A DNA stretch of 64,000 nt from an uncultured Planctomycetaceae bacterium (GCA_943787265.1 CALSLT010000008.1:1-64000), one strand, 5' to 3'; positions 7,417 through 17,108 are shown, numbered from the stretch's first letter. The notes: generated from the sequence alone by a model not told the origin. Program-made: numbers and translations.

Positions 7417-9717
7417 ATGCGACGACTCGGCGTTTTCCTCGCGCATCACCGTCGCACGGTCTGGTGTTTGATTCTGCTGTTGAGTATCCCGCCGGTATGT
7501 GGCCTCACCGGATTCAGTATTTTCGAGTCGCGGTATGGCCGTTGGGTTTCTGACGAGCAGTCGCAGGTTCTTCAGGAAGTCAGAGAAACATTCGCCAACC
7601 GCTTCTCGGGCTTTCCCGTGATTTTGGTTCTGGAGTGCGACGACTTCTTCCAGCCAGAACGCATTTCGGCTCTGCATCGTACCGTTGAAATCATCGATGA
7701 GGGATTTCTGGAATTTGGCGGCAAAGAGCTCGTCTTCTGGGCCGGAAGCCTGCCTCAGGTAACGTTGTTTGGATCGTCGCCGCTGCTGCCGGATCAGGTC
7801 GAAACACCTGAGGACGCGCAGGCTATTGGAGATGCCGTCGCGAACCATCCGCTTGTAGACGGGCAGCTGCTCTCAGCCGACCGCCGCACGATGCTGATTG
7901 GTCTGATGGACTCAGACCGGGAAGTGGTTGAGACCGTGCGCGAGCGGGCAGGCGAAGTCTTAGGGGCCGTCGGGATCCGGCTCCGCATTACCGGACACAG
8001 ACCTTTGTGGCGAGCCCACAACGATGCCTTCAAGAAAGACCACGAAAAGATCGTGTTGATTGCAGCTGCGATCGTGGTCGTTCTGGCGCTGATTATTTTT
8101 CGAGGGTTGCCGGCGATTATTGTTTCCTGCAGCGGCCCGGCGGTTGGAGTCTTCTGGACACTCGGCTGGCTGGAATTGCTCGGGCAGGCAAACAACGACC
8201 TCGCGAAGGTCATCCTCCCCGTGATGATTCTGATGGTCGGGTTTACGGACGGCGTGCATCTGGTCGTGCATATTCGGCAACAGAGATTGAAGCCGGGTGG
8301 AAGTAATGGCTCGGGCGACGACTCAATTCGAAACAGTCAGATTAACGCCGCCGCGTCGGCGATTGAACACGTGGGCGCAGCCTGCCTGCTGACGTCGCTG
8401 ACCACCGCCATCGGTTTTGGCTCTCTGTTGATGGCGGAATCCGAGATCATCCAGGGCTTTGGTCGAGCGTGCGCGATTGGCGTGTTGATTGCCTTCGTCG
8501 CTGCCGTACTGGTGATTCCGGTGATGAGCAGTTCGTGGATCGGTCGTCGCATCCACGTCGGAACGGATCGAGACCTCGTTCAGCGAGGCATGCACAAACT
8601 CGACTGGCTGATCGATTTCGTCATCCGCCGCTCGCGACTTGTGGCTCTTGCGGGAGTGCTCATCACGGGATGGCTCGCGATCATGGCATTTACTCTCGAA
8701 CCAGACGACCGAATCGGAGATCGAACGCCGCACGCATCCGAAGCCTACCAGGCGTTGCAGCATGTGGACGTCTCGTTGGGCGGAATTCGCGCGATGCGCA
8801 TCGTGGTCGACTGGGACGACGACGTCAGCAACGAAACTCTCTGGCAGTTGTTGTCAGAAATTGAAACCGTCCTGGGATCGGAGCAGGACATCAGTCGGCC
8901 ACTTTCGATTCGACATGCGTTGTCGCTTGCGCCAGGCGTCGATGGGCCGGCGAAGTTAGGACTGGCTTCGCTGCTGCCGACGGACCTTTCGAGGCAGTTC
9001 TGGCGGCCGGACATCAACCAGGCCCAGGTGATCGCACGAATTCAGGACCTCGGTATGGCGCACTACCGTCCGATTCTTGACCGAGTCGAGCGAGAGTTTG
9101 CGGAACTGGCGATTGCGCATCCGGCTATTCAAATCGAGCTGACCGGCGAGGCCATCGTTGAAAGCCAGGCCGTGCAGCAGGTCGTCAAAGAACTGTTCTC
9201 CAGTCTGGCTCTGGCGGCGGTAATCATTTTTGTGGTCATTACGATCGCCGTCCGCTCGATCCGCTTCGGACTGCTCTCCGTCATTCCAAACATCTTTCCG
9301 CTGGTTGCCACAGGCGCGATGCGAGCGTTCATCGACACGTCGCTCGACGTCGCCAGTGCCTGCTCATTCGCCATCTGCCTGGGCATCGCGGTCGACGACA
9401 CAATCCACTTCCTGATGCGTTTCCGCCACGAACGCGAACAGGGCAGCAGTGTCGAATCATCGATCCGCCGAACATTCGTCACCGTCGGCAGCGCGCTCGT
9501 GATGACGACTGTCGTTATGGTCGCCGGGATCGGCTCGGTCATGACCAGCGAGTTGCAAACACATTTTCTGTTCGCCTCAATGGCCTGCGCCACGATCGGC
9601 TCGGCACTCTTCGGTGATCTGATTATTCTGCCGGCCTTGCTGACACAATTTGCCGATCGCGATACTGGCGGCCCCAAATTAATGGCAGAAACATCCGAAG
9701 GTGCAGCAGATGTCTGA
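7417..9717 (+). CDS. RND superfamily exporter (MMPL/HpnN-like)
   Basis: Inner-membrane proton-driven exporter of about 766 residues. I place the start at ATG 7417 (MRRLGVFLAHHRRTVW) because the first membrane helix follows at once. The layout is that of an RND half-protein repeat: helix 1, a large periplasmic loop, a five-helix bundle (IVLIAAAIVVVLALIIF onward), then a second helix, second loop and second bundle (LAAVIIFVVITIAVRSI, then LGIAVDDTIHFLMRF). The IAVDDTIHFL stretch in the second bundle is typical of the eukaryotic-sterol-sensing/HpnN-like RND branch. The substrate cannot be read; lipids or hopanoids are typical for the branch. The next gene overlaps its end by 8 bases, so the two are probably co-transcribed. 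Confidence 0.85.
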   Translation: MRRLGVFLAHHRRTVWCLILLLSIPPVCGLTGFSIFESRYGRWVSDEQSQVLQEVRETFANRFSGFPVILVLECDDFFQPERISALHRTVEIIDEGFLEFGGKELVFWAGSLPQVTLFGSSPLLPDQVETPEDAQAIGDAVANHPLVDGQLLSADRRTMLIGLMDSDREVVETVRERAGEVLGAVGIRLRITGHRPLWRAHNDAFKKDHEKIVLIAAAIVVVLALIIFRGLPAIIVSCSGPAVGVFWTLGWLELLGQANNDLAKVILPVMILMVGFTDGVHLVVHIRQQRLKPGGSNGSGDDSIRNSQINAAASAIEHVGAACLLTSLTTAIGFGSLLMAESEIIQGFGRACAIGVLIAFVAAVLVIPVMSSSWIGRRIHVGTDRDLVQRGMHKLDWLIDFVIRRSRLVALAGVLITGWLAIMAFTLEPDDRIGDRTPHASEAYQALQHVDVSLGGIRAMRIVVDWDDDVSNETLWQLLSEIETVLGSEQDISRPLSIRHALSLAPGVDGPAKLGLASLLPTDLSRQFWRPDINQAQVIARIQDLGMAHYRPILDRVEREFAELAIAHPAIQIELTGEAIVESQAVQQVVKELFSSLALAAVIIFVVITIAVRSIRFGLLSVIPNIFPLVATGAMRAFIDTSLDVASACSFAICLGIAVDDTIHFLMRFRHEREQGSSVESSIRRTFVTVGSALVMTTVVMVAGIGSVMTSELQTHFLFASMACATIGSALFGDLIILPALLTQFADRDTGGPKLMAETSEGAADV

Positions 9718-10054
9718 CAAACTCCCGCGTTCAACCAGTCGAGAACTGACCTTTGAAAATGGAACGGCAATCGGCATCAGCAATCGCTGGGTGAAGGGGC
9801 AGTATTGCTCGATCATTACGGCCGCCGGAATCGTCGGCTGCGGGATCTACGACCTCGTGACACCTGCCGAGTTCGGACAAGCCATCGCCATCGCAAAGGG
9901 CACCCCAGCCAACCCACTTGTCGAACCGGAAGACCTGTTCGATGCGAAGATCGTCGGCTGCACCCCGCAGGCCGAAGCGATGGAGATTTCAGTCGGCATG
10001 ACCGGCCGCGAAGCCGTTGAACTGATGCTCAAAGCCGCCGCTCAAGCGGACTGA
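9710..10054 (+). CDS. DUF1805 (YunC-like) protein
   Basis: Small cytosolic protein of about 114 residues. The start is ATG 9710, overlapping the exporter's stop codon; a GTG at 9701 is possible. The sequence fits the YunC/DUF1805 fold. An N-terminal strand, a central GQYCSIITAAGIVGCGIYDL stretch and a C-terminal GMTGREAVELML helix cap are characteristic of the family (GMTGKEA in relatives). The function of the family is unknown. The overlapping start suggests translational coupling to the RND exporter, but a shared role is only inference. Confidence 0.75.
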   Translation: MSDKLPRSTSRELTFENGTAIGISNRWVKGQYCSIITAAGIVGCGIYDLVTPAEFGQAIAIAKGTPANPLVEPEDLFDAKIVGCTPQAEAMEISVGMTGREAVELMLKAAAQAD

Positions 10055-10138
10055 ACAGAACGTTTGCAATTGCATTCCAGCCGTGGCCTAGTACGGGGTG
10101 GGAGCTGCTGGATCGCAAACTGGACCAACACTGGCGTA

Positions 10139-10166
10139 GGGCAGCTCCTTACAGTTGGAGCTGCCT
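10139..10166. terminator. hairpin between convergent genes, candidate bidirectional terminator
   Basis: GGCAGCTCC (10140-10148) and GGAGCTGCC (10157-10165) form a perfect 9-bp stem around the 8-base loop TTACAGTT. It sits between the stops of the plus-strand DUF1805 gene and the minus-strand CBS gene, where a terminator serving both is expected. No clear T-run follows on either strand, so intrinsic termination is uncertain. Confidence 0.5.
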
Positions 10167-10180
10167 TGCGTCGCTCATGC

Positions 10181-10600
10181 TTAGTACTGGTCGACCAGGT
10201 ACTGGATCAAATCCGTCGATGTCACGATGCCGACGAGTTTGTTTCCATCAACAACTGGAAGCGAGTGAAAGTTGTTACTGGCAAGCTGGTTCGCCGCATC
10301 TCGAACAGTGCCACTCACCTGAATTGAAACTGGCTGAGCATTAGCCAGGTCGGACAGCTTGTAAGTGTGGTCCAGAATCGCGTCGAGACTGCGGCCATCC
10401 TGGTCGCCGAAATCTCCGAAAGTGACGCGGAGAATGTCATTCCAACTGATGATGCCGACTAGATCATCGCCATTGACGACCGGCAGGTGGTGACGGTCGC
10501 CTGACTCAAGCAACTGTCGGGCTCTTGAGACGGGCTGACTCTGGTCGATGGTGACAAGATCACTCGACATGATTTTCGCAATAGATTCGTTCTTCTTCAT
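10181..10600 (-). CDS. CBS-domain pair protein
   Basis: Stand-alone protein of 139 residues made of two CBS motifs. The first covers about residues 5-65 (IMSSDLVTIDQSQPVSRAR to VVNGDDLVGIISWNDILRV). The second covers about 75-137 (VSIQVSGTVRDAANQL to VVDGNKLVGIVTSTDLIQYL). Such pairs form a Bateman module that binds adenine nucleotides and acts as a regulatory subunit. No partner is evident: it converges with the DUF1805 gene, and the upstream gene, 258 bases away, is an oxidoreductase. The stop lies at LVDQY, just beside the hairpin at 10139-10166. Confidence 0.85.
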   Translation of the reverse strand: MKKNESIAKIMSSDLVTIDQSQPVSRARQLLESGDRHHLPVVNGDDLVGIISWNDILRVTFGDFGDQDGRSLDAILDHTYKLSDLANAQPVSIQVSGTVRDAANQLASNNFHSLPVVDGNKLVGIVTSTDLIQYLVDQY

Positions 10601-10858
10601 GGACTGCTGATCCCAACTTTATCTTGCACTGTTCCGCACAAATAGAAAAAGCGAAACCCGATCGCTTTGGTGAGACAGGTGTGCGGCAATTGTCGTGCCA
10701 GCGACGGTCAGGAGGCGTCGTTCGCGAAAACGTGTCAGTTTGCCCGATAAGAGCGACGCTGTGGCGCAGGCTGCGCGACAACCGAGCACACGTCTCTTTG
10801 AATGTGTGCTGAGTTGGCACGTGCGATAATCCCAAAAGCAGCTCAGCCAACGGTCGTG

Positions 10859-12184
10859 TCAAATTTTGGGAAGCAAGTATGGTTCGCGGTAGGTCTTCGA
10901 CAGGAGTTCGTTGGCTTCGTCGCAGTCCGTGAAGCGTTCGGTTTTCGGATCGAAGTCCAGACGCCCCTCCGTACGGAAGGCGATTTCGCCGAGGTGGACC
11001 AGGGCGCAGGACCGGTGGGCGACTTCTGGTCGTGCTTTTGTCTTGAGATTGCGAGTCCGCACGGCGTTCAGGAATTCTGCCATGTGTTCGGCGTAGCCGC
11101 GTTGGCCTCGGACGTCGCCTTCGGTTGGACCGGGTTTACCTTTGGGGCCGAGGAACACGCTGAAGGCGCCTCGGCGAGAAAAAACCATGTAGCCCTCCGT
11201 GCCGTAGAAGACGTTGCCATTGTCAAAGCCGTGGATTCCGTACGAAGTGAACGGGTAGTTCTCGTAGACGACCAGCCGACCGTCCGGGAACTGCCAGGTC
11301 ACATTCATATTGTCGGGGTACTCGCTGGCATGACCGTGCAGCATCATTCGACTTCCGCGAGCAGTGACCTGGCTGGGAGCGGAGTCGACTCCCAATCCCC
11401 AACACGCCATGTCGATGTCGTGAATTCCGTCGTCGCCGATTTCTCCATTGGCATAATCCCGATACATCCGCCAGGTGCTGTGGTAACGGTGCTTGTTGAA
11501 TGGCCGTTTGGGAGCCGGTCCCAGCCAGCGGTCGTAGTCGGCTCCTTGTGGCGGCGTTGAGTCGGGAACCGGTTTGACCGTGTGCCGCATTTCGGCCGTC
11601 CATGCTTTGGCGATTTTGATCTCGCCGATGACGCCGTCAGCGAGCAGCTTGCCCGCTCGGTTGGTGACCGGACTGTTTCTCATCTGGCTTCCTTGCTGAA
11701 CGACTCGTCCGTATTTCTTCGCAGCGCGAATGATCGCGTGCCCTTCGTCGTAAACGTGTGAGATCGGTTTCTCCAGATAGACGTCTTTGCCCTCGGCCAT
11801 CGCGTTAATGGCAATCGGCGCGTGCCAGTGATGCGGCGTCGCGACGATGACCGCATCGACGTTGGGATCAGCCAGCACGTCCTCGAACTTCGACGTTCGT
11901 TTGGCCGGCTTCGACTGAAACCCGACCATGTTTTTCGAGATACGGTCGACCTGAGCCGGATCGACATCGCACAGCCAGGAAATCGACACAGCCTCTTTGC
12001 GATTGACCAGCCCCTTCAGATGGTGAGTCATAATCCCGCCGCACCCAATCAGCGCGATGTTGGCCGTCTCCGACTGCGATGACTCAGCAGCGAAGATACC
12101 AGGAATTGCCTGAGCAGCAGCCATCGTAGCAGCCGTGCCAGATGCAGAATGAATGAAACGGCGTCGGTTCAGTTTGGAAGTCAT
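10859..12184 (-). CDS. Gfo/Idh/MocA family oxidoreductase, Tat-exported
   Basis: NAD(P)-dependent sugar-type dehydrogenase of 441 residues. I start it at ATG 12184 (MTSKLNRRRFIHSASG) because this puts the Tat motif NRRRF at the N-terminus; a longer frame begins at 12268. A Rossmann fold follows with IALIGCGGI (about 44-51), then VIVATPHHWHAPIAI, and the family's catalytic EKP motif (K139 in VYLEKPISH). The C-terminal part keeps the DYDRWLGPAP and GIHDIDMACWGLG blocks typical of planctomycete exported members. Such proteins are numerous in planctomycetes and are usually assigned to carbohydrate metabolism. The substrate is unknown. It appears to be a single-gene unit. Confidence 0.88.
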   Translation of the reverse strand: MTSKLNRRRFIHSASGTAATMAAAQAIPGIFAAESSQSETANIALIGCGGIMTHHLKGLVNRKEAVSISWLCDVDPAQVDRISKNMVGFQSKPAKRTSKFEDVLADPNVDAVIVATPHHWHAPIAINAMAEGKDVYLEKPISHVYDEGHAIIRAAKKYGRVVQQGSQMRNSPVTNRAGKLLADGVIGEIKIAKAWTAEMRHTVKPVPDSTPPQGADYDRWLGPAPKRPFNKHRYHSTWRMYRDYANGEIGDDGIHDIDMACWGLGVDSAPSQVTARGSRMMLHGHASEYPDNMNVTWQFPDGRLVVYENYPFTSYGIHGFDNGNVFYGTEGYMVFSRRGAFSVFLGPKGKPGPTEGDVRGQRGYAEHMAEFLNAVRTRNLKTKARPEVAHRSCALVHLGEIAFRTEGRLDFDPKTERFTDCDEANELLSKTYREPYLLPKI

Positions 12185-12426
12185 GGCTCGTCTCCAGATA
12201 GTGGCGATGATTTCGTAGACAAAGCCTAATCGACGACATCCAGCTTCGTGAACCAACGACACGCTCATGCCACGACGGATAAGTTTCCTGCCGCCGTTTC
12301 AGGCCAGCCAAACTTCCTCTAAAAAAAACAGACGAACTCTCAGAGTTTCTGCGTTATGAAACGTTGCCGTTTTCGCCCGGGACGACGAGCATTCACAAAC
12401 CAGGCAGAAAAGTCCGGAGCCGCAAG

Positions 12427-12744
12427 ATGACCACCGACGAAGAAATCCAGAAAGAGATTGACGAACTGGAAGCTCCGATACGCCGCCGCTCCGCCCAGCT
12501 CCGCTTTATCCTCAAGATGACGATCCTGGGAGGAGGACTCGCCGGACTGTCAGTTCTGACGATTGTCTTTCTAGGGATCACCGGGATTTCGCTGGCCACC
12601 GGGATTCGTTTTATCGACAGCATGCTCTACTCAATGGGCGGTGGGCCGATGGTCATCTTTCTTGCCGCAATAATCTGGTCGATACCGGGAGCGATTGCCG
12701 GCGGCATTGTTGGATGCGTATTGACCGTCATATCGTCAAAATAA
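12427..12744 (+). CDS. small membrane protein, unknown
   Basis: I do not recognise this 105-residue protein. The start at ATG 12427 (MTTDEEIQKEIDELEAP) is preferred over a TTG at 12364. The N-terminal 35 residues are charged and predicted helical, perhaps a short coiled coil. Two hydrophobic segments follow: ILGGGLAGLSVLTIVFLGI and MVIFLAAIIWSIPGAIAGGI. The second is rich in glycine, as in small membrane-packing helices. It converges with the next gene. No functional inference is safe. Confidence 0.5.
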   Translation: MTTDEEIQKEIDELEAPIRRRSAQLRFILKMTILGGGLAGLSVLTIVFLGITGISLATGIRFIDSMLYSMGGGPMVIFLAAIIWSIPGAIAGGIVGCVLTVISSK

Positions 12745-12810
12745 GGCCGCCAAAGATAAGGATTCAAAACAGATCGCCGAGGCCACAAAGCACCCGCAAG
12801 ACAATCAGCG

Positions 12811-13488
12811 CTAGCGTTCAACAAGAATGATCGCATCGGGATACATGCGGAATATCTTCCGGTACATAGGCTCCGATTCAATGATCAATCGCAGTTGTTT
12901 CTGGAATCGTTCGGCAGTTTTGCTCGCGTATAATTTTGCAGCGACGCCGGTTGCAAAGATCGTAACCGCAATACTCCAATGAATGACCAGCAAAGACAAT
13001 AATCCGCCAATGATGAGAATTCTTCCGAACTGATCGGCAATGGCTTGTGGCCTCAATGAATTGAGATTGCGGTGGCATTGCGAACACAGACATACGGGTG
13101 TCGGAATCATCGTATCTCGCCCATGAAATTCGACGACCTCGTCTTGCCACAGAAAGAGTTGTCCCCCTGTAATGAGGAACATCCCCCACGAGAAGCCACC
13201 AGAACTCTTTGTATGAAGCTGCTCACAATCCGCGACAAAATGAACAAGTTCTGCAGGTGTTCGCCCACAATCTGCGCACTCCGATTTTGGAATCGTGCCT
13301 GACTCCAGAAGCTCCGGAATTTCAAATTCCAGAGGGGCCTCAATGGGGACAATTCCAGCCATGTCTCGCAACTGCGCGAGCGAAGGGACATTGACAGTCA
13401 GGTTGCACTCACATTGAAACCGAGAACCAGCCGAACCTGCAGATACTGCGTGATTCTTTCCACACTCGCACGAGACAGAGAATGTCAT
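12811..13488 (-). CDS. unknown protein with zinc-ribbon-like cysteine pairs and a membrane segment
   Basis: Protein of 225 residues that I do not recognise. The N-terminus has CECGKNH and, 20 residues on, CECN, so a small ribbon with C-x-C pairs is plausible. A second set is CADCGRTP and, later, CLCSQCH. This resembles the metal-ribbon N-termini seen on many planctomycete membrane proteins (inference). A hydrophobic stretch (IIGGLLSLLVIHWSIAVTIF) lies at about residues 155-175, and a basic amphipathic tail follows. It could sense or bind metal at the membrane face. It stands alone, 320 bases from the downstream end of the sulfatase block. Confidence 0.6.
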   Translation of the reverse strand: MTFSVSCECGKNHAVSAGSAGSRFQCECNLTVNVPSLAQLRDMAGIVPIEAPLEFEIPELLESGTIPKSECADCGRTPAELVHFVADCEQLHTKSSGGFSWGMFLITGGQLFLWQDEVVEFHGRDTMIPTPVCLCSQCHRNLNSLRPQAIADQFGRILIIGGLLSLLVIHWSIAVTIFATGVAAKLYASKTAERFQKQLRLIIESEPMYRKIFRMYPDAIILVER

Positions 13489-13809
13489 GTTGACGATGAG
13501 TCCTGGATAATTATGCGTTGTCGATCAATCCGGTAAGGTGCATTGACCTGGCAATCACTTTGCGTCTACGCCAGCATGTAGCCTCGATCAATGCCTGGTG
13601 AGGAGCAAGTGACGTAGCTGGCAGTCGCGTTTGCCAAGTGACCAAACCATACCGTTGTTGGGACCATCGTGTTGTCTACGCATCTTCGGAAAGCCGGACT
13701 GTCGGACCGTCGCCAGCAACGTCGCCTGGTTTCACTTCAACGCCCCCCCAGACGCCCGCACAACGACTCGTGGTATTCACACTTTTGCTAAACAGCCAGC
13801 CCCGTGATC
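13489..13809. other. intergenic region, no gene seen
   Basis: This region lies between the start of the cysteine-rich protein gene and the end of the first sulfatase gene (both minus strand). It holds one stretch resembling a sigma-54 -24/-12 promoter on the plus strand (TGGCAA, 5 bases, TTGC at 13549-13563), but no plus-strand gene follows it. The 67-codon plus frame at 13638-13841 runs into the sulfatase gene and shows no features. Confidence 0.4.
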
Positions 13810-15312
13810 TTATTCGTTCAAACCCACACGTCGTTTCGTGACGGCTTTCGCCTCAGCGTTCTTTAGCTTCGTTTGCATTTCCGCGAGGATCCTCGCGTGT
13901 TCTGACGAGTGGGCGAGGTTTGTCTGTTCCTGTGGATCGGCTGTCAGGTCGTAGAGCTCTTCTCCAGACGGCCACAGCGTGTACCGATGCCGCTGCGTGC
14001 GAACTGCTTTTCCAAGAACTTTGCCTCGCGTAACGACTGTGTAGGCGACGTCCTTCCCTCTGAATGTTGGGTCGCGCAACATTGTCGTCATGCTTCGGCC
14101 TTGTAATTCCGACGGGGGAGTCACGCCACAAAGTTCGGCAAGTGTTGGGAACAAGTCGACAAGTTCAACAAGACCGTCGCTTGAGGAACCCGGCGTCGTG
14201 GCAGCATTTTTGATCGACCTGGGCACGCGGATCACCAACGGCACGCGGTCGCACGTTTCAAACAGCATGACTTTGCCCCACATGAATTTCTCGCCGAGCA
14301 TATAGCCGTGATCTGACGTGAGTACGACGATCGTATTGTCCCATTGGCTGCTCTGCTTGAGCGCCGCGAGAACGACTCCAATCTGTGCATCGATAAATGA
14401 GATACAGGCGTGGTAGGCCTGCATGTATTCGCGACGGAGTTCATCATCCTCGACGCCAAATTCGAATCCGAACCCTTCGTACCGCTTTGTCTGAGCAATC
14501 TTCGGCACAGTCTTCCATAACTCCACGGACGCAGGAGTGAACTGTAATTTCCCCTTTGGGTACACAGCGAAGTACTTGTCGGGTGCTAGAAACGGGACAT
14601 GAGGTTTCTGGATACCACAGGCCATAAAGAATGGCTTATCGCCGTTAGGCTTGCTCGCCAGCCAGTCGCCGATTTGCCGAGCATTCTTACCATCTTTGTG
14701 TTGCTCGTCATTGAGACCGCTGGGGCCGAAGCCTGGTTGCTGCCCTCGCGTCTGCGTAGCAATGGACGGGTAGAATTCTCGCCATTTGCGACGCGACTTG
14801 CCGGCCTTTATCGAGCCGTGTTCTGCTTCAAACTTTTCCCGAATCGGAGTGACCAGCGGCATCTCGTCGTTCTCGAAACGCAACATCTCGTCCCACGCAA
14901 CGTCACCGGGATCAACCTTCTCATTGTGAAACACTTTGCCGACCGCTCCCGTCCAGTAGCCGGATTCTTTAAAACGCTGTGGCATCGATACGGTGCCTGG
15001 GCGAACGGAGCGAATGTCCGACTTATTATCGAGGACGCCGCTCGATTGCGGATACAGGCCGTGCAGGAACGAGGCTCGAGAAGGTCCGCAGACGGGATAT
15101 TGACAATACGCTCGTCGAAAAGTCATACCGGCAGCGGCCAGTTCATCGAATGCCGGCGTGTGAATATGCGGATAACCGGAAGTCGAAACGTGAGTATTCA
15201 AGTCATCGCATACGATGAAGAGGACGTTTGGCTTCTTCTCACTTGCAATCGCTGGCGTCAATGCAGAAAAAATCGCGGCCAAGCTTAGAATGATTCGGAT
15301 CGGGAAGTTCAT
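13810..15312 (-). CDS. secreted sulfatase, iduronate-2-sulfatase-like
   Basis: Type I sulfatase of about 500 residues with start ATG 15312 (MNFPIRIILSLAAIFSAL) and a signal peptide ending near AIAS. Metal-binding aspartates appear in VCDDLNTH (D36, D37). The sulfatase signature CGPSR at 75-79 supplies the cysteine that becomes formylglycine. Further conserved blocks are TGAVGKVFHN, LTSDHGYMLGEKFMWGK (second metal site and active histidine) and the C-terminal LYDLTADPQEQTNL. The DDLN start and GEKFMWGK block resemble iduronate-2-sulfatases. The likely substrate is a sulfated polysaccharide outside the cytoplasm. It is the last gene of a minus-strand sulfatase block. Activity requires a formylglycine-generating enzyme, which is not in this window. 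Confidence 0.9.
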   Translation of the reverse strand: MNFPIRIILSLAAIFSALTPAIASEKKPNVLFIVCDDLNTHVSTSGYPHIHTPAFDELAAAGMTFRRAYCQYPVCGPSRASFLHGLYPQSSGVLDNKSDIRSVRPGTVSMPQRFKESGYWTGAVGKVFHNEKVDPGDVAWDEMLRFENDEMPLVTPIREKFEAEHGSIKAGKSRRKWREFYPSIATQTRGQQPGFGPSGLNDEQHKDGKNARQIGDWLASKPNGDKPFFMACGIQKPHVPFLAPDKYFAVYPKGKLQFTPASVELWKTVPKIAQTKRYEGFGFEFGVEDDELRREYMQAYHACISFIDAQIGVVLAALKQSSQWDNTIVVLTSDHGYMLGEKFMWGKVMLFETCDRVPLVIRVPRSIKNAATTPGSSSDGLVELVDLFPTLAELCGVTPPSELQGRSMTTMLRDPTFRGKDVAYTVVTRGKVLGKAVRTQRHRYTLWPSGEELYDLTADPQEQTNLAHSSEHARILAEMQTKLKNAEAKAVTKRRVGLNE

Positions 15313-15379
15313 TGTATTCCAATAGCTGTGTGACAACGCGGCCACTAGAGCATTTTCCGAGTTCGCCTTCGGTACGGCT

Positions 15380-15435
15380 GTGAGCCGCGACGCGTCAGCG
15401 GCCGGCCCTCCGACGCCTTACAGCCAACGGCTCAC
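15380..15435. repeat. REP-like element with 8-bp terminal inverted repeats
   Basis: GTGAGCCG (15380-15387) and CGGCTCAC (15428-15435) are perfect inverted repeats bounding a 56-base GC-rich segment (internal GACGCGTCAGCGGCCGG and CCGACGCCTTACAGCC). The right end supplies the TGA stop codon of the adjacent minus-strand sulfatase (15432-15434). I recall similar short palindromic intergenic repeats in planctomycete genomes, but could not confirm a match here. No second full copy was noticed in the window. Confidence 0.5.
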
Positions 15436-17045
15436 TGCACAGCAATCATTGTGTACTCTTCTTGACGCGTTTTTTCGACTTCAGTGCCACATATCGACGT
15501 GTATGGCCGATATTTCGGCATCGGTTTGTAGTTGCCCTTGCCCTTTTCCCAGCGAAACGTTTCGCCATCAACCACAAGGTCCTTTCGCGTGTTCAACTTG
15601 TCCTCCGGCGCGGCAAAGGCACTCGGAGCGGACTTCCTTAGTTCGGATTTTACGGCGCCATACTTTTCGTCGGATGCGAGGTTGTTCCACTCGTTGGAAT
15701 CCTCGCGGAGGTTGTAAAGTTCTTCGCCGCCTTCGCCGTAGCAAATGTATCTCCAATCGCGATTGATGATGGCGTACTCCCCCGGTGTCATGTACGGAAG
15801 GAAGATATTTCGATCAGATGCAACAGAAGGATTGCTCAGGGTCGCCGCGAGCGACTCACCTTCCAGGTGCTGATGAGGTGTCGGCAAATCACACATTTCA
15901 ACCAGTGTTGGAAACATGTCGATCAGGCTGACCGTAGCGTCTGTTTTTACCCCTTCAGAAACCCCCGGACCGGCCCAAATGAAAGGCACGTTCGAAGTGC
16001 GTTCCCAGAGCGTGTGTTTGCCCCACTGACCTTTTTCGCCGTGGTGATACCCGTGGTCGCTCCACAAGACGACAATCGTATTCTCGGAATACGGGCTCGA
16101 TTCTAAAGCGTTGAGCACACGGCCCAGCATTGCATCGGCGTAGCTGATGCAGGCAAGGTAGCCGTGTATCGCGTCACCCATCGCGTTCATTTCAACAAGT
16201 TTTTCGTGATGCAGACGCTTTCGGTTCTCCCGCTGTTTACGAATCTTAGGAGGCAGGTCTTCCAGATCGTCCTCTCGCATCGGAGGCATTTCGATTTCCG
16301 CTGGATCGTACAAATCAAAATAATTCTTCGGACAATAATTCGGAAAGTGCGGCGCATAGAGTCCGCACGCGAGAAAAAACGGCTTGTCGTGTTTCTTCTT
16401 CAGTTGATCGACCGCCCAGTTCACACGGATCGTGTCAGCGATCTCTTCTTCTTTTTCATTAGGAACCGCTCCCCATTCAAGAAAGAGTCCGGCTTTAAAC
16501 TTCTGCCCTTTGTTGTAGACACTTGCCGGAAATGGTTGAGGGACAGGAGTTTCGCTGCTCCACGAGTCCAACGGCCAGCCGTTCTGTCGCTGTGACCGGT
16601 TCCGAAGGAAAAACTCGGTCCAACCGCGTTGGTCGATCGCACCTTCCGGATGGTGGAACAGCTTGCCTGCTCCGAGCGTTGTGTATCCTCCTTTGGCGAA
16701 GCACATCTGAAGCGACTCGATCTCGGGGTGACTGACAAAGTAGTTCGGAGTTTGATAGCAGCCGGTCGTCGAAGCGTACTGACCTGAAAAGATCGCAGCA
16801 CGACTGGGAGCACAGAACACTCCCGCCGTGTGCCCATTCGTAAAGTTGACGCCACGCGCTGCCAGCCGGTCGATGTTCGGCGTTATGGCGTGAGGCGTCG
16901 TCCCAAGGCATCCAATCCAGTCGTTCATATCGTCGACTGCAAGGAAGAGCACGTTGGGTTTCGAGTCGGCAGCGAACAACTGCCCGACACTAAGAACAGA
17001 GAAGACAATGACGTTCAGCAGGATCGTCGTAAGTTTGTTGATCAT
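15432..17045 (-). CDS. secreted sulfatase, iduronate-2-sulfatase-like
   Basis: Second type I sulfatase, about 537 residues. ATG 17045 ([18 protein letters not shown]) opens directly into a signal peptide ending near LFAA, so I prefer it to the frame's first start at 17096. Metal aspartates are in AVDDMNDW. The formylglycine signature is CAPSR at 78-82. Other conserved blocks are [21 protein letters not shown] and [20 protein letters not shown]. The C-terminal part has [16 protein letters not shown], typical of the planctomycete sulfatase end. The stop codon lies inside a REP-like inverted repeat, so the last few residues may derive from that element. Substrate unknown; a sulfated glycan is likely. 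Confidence 0.9.
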   Translation of the reverse strand: MINKLTTILLNVIVFSVLSVGQLFAADSKPNVLFLAVDDMNDWIGCLGTTPHAITPNIDRLAARGVNFTNGHTAGVFCAPSRAAIFSGQYASTTGCYQTPNYFVSHPEIESLQMCFAKGGYTTLGAGKLFHHPEGAIDQRGWTEFFLRNRSQRQNGWPLDSWSSETPVPQPFPASVYNKGQKFKAGLFLEWGAVPNEKEEEIADTIRVNWAVDQLKKKHDKPFFLACGLYAPHFPNYCPKNYFDLYDPAEIEMPPMREDDLEDLPPKIRKQRENRKRLHHEKLVEMNAMGDAIHGYLACISYADAMLGRVLNALESSPYSENTIVVLWSDHGYHHGEKGQWGKHTLWERTSNVPFIWAGPGVSEGVKTDATVSLIDMFPTLVEMCDLPTPHQHLEGESLAATLSNPSVASDRNIFLPYMTPGEYAIINRDWRYICYGEGGEELYNLREDSNEWNNLASDEKYGAVKSELRKSAPSAFAAPEDKLNTRKDLVVDGETFRWEKGKGNYKPMPKYRPYTSICGTEVEKTRQEEYTMIAVQ

Positions 17046-17108
17046 GGAGTTGTGCGGCTTCTTCTTGAGAGATAGTCGGGGAATGGGTTTCTGCAATGCG
17101 TCAAATGG

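Noticed and set aside
10844..10853. CAGCCAACGG, also found in the REP-like element at 15421-15430
   Set aside because: The flanks do not match and no inverted repeat partner is near, so it is not a second copy.
13549..13563. TGGCAA-N5-TTGC resembling a sigma-54 promoter
   Set aside because: It points to the plus strand where no gene follows; a chance match is likely.
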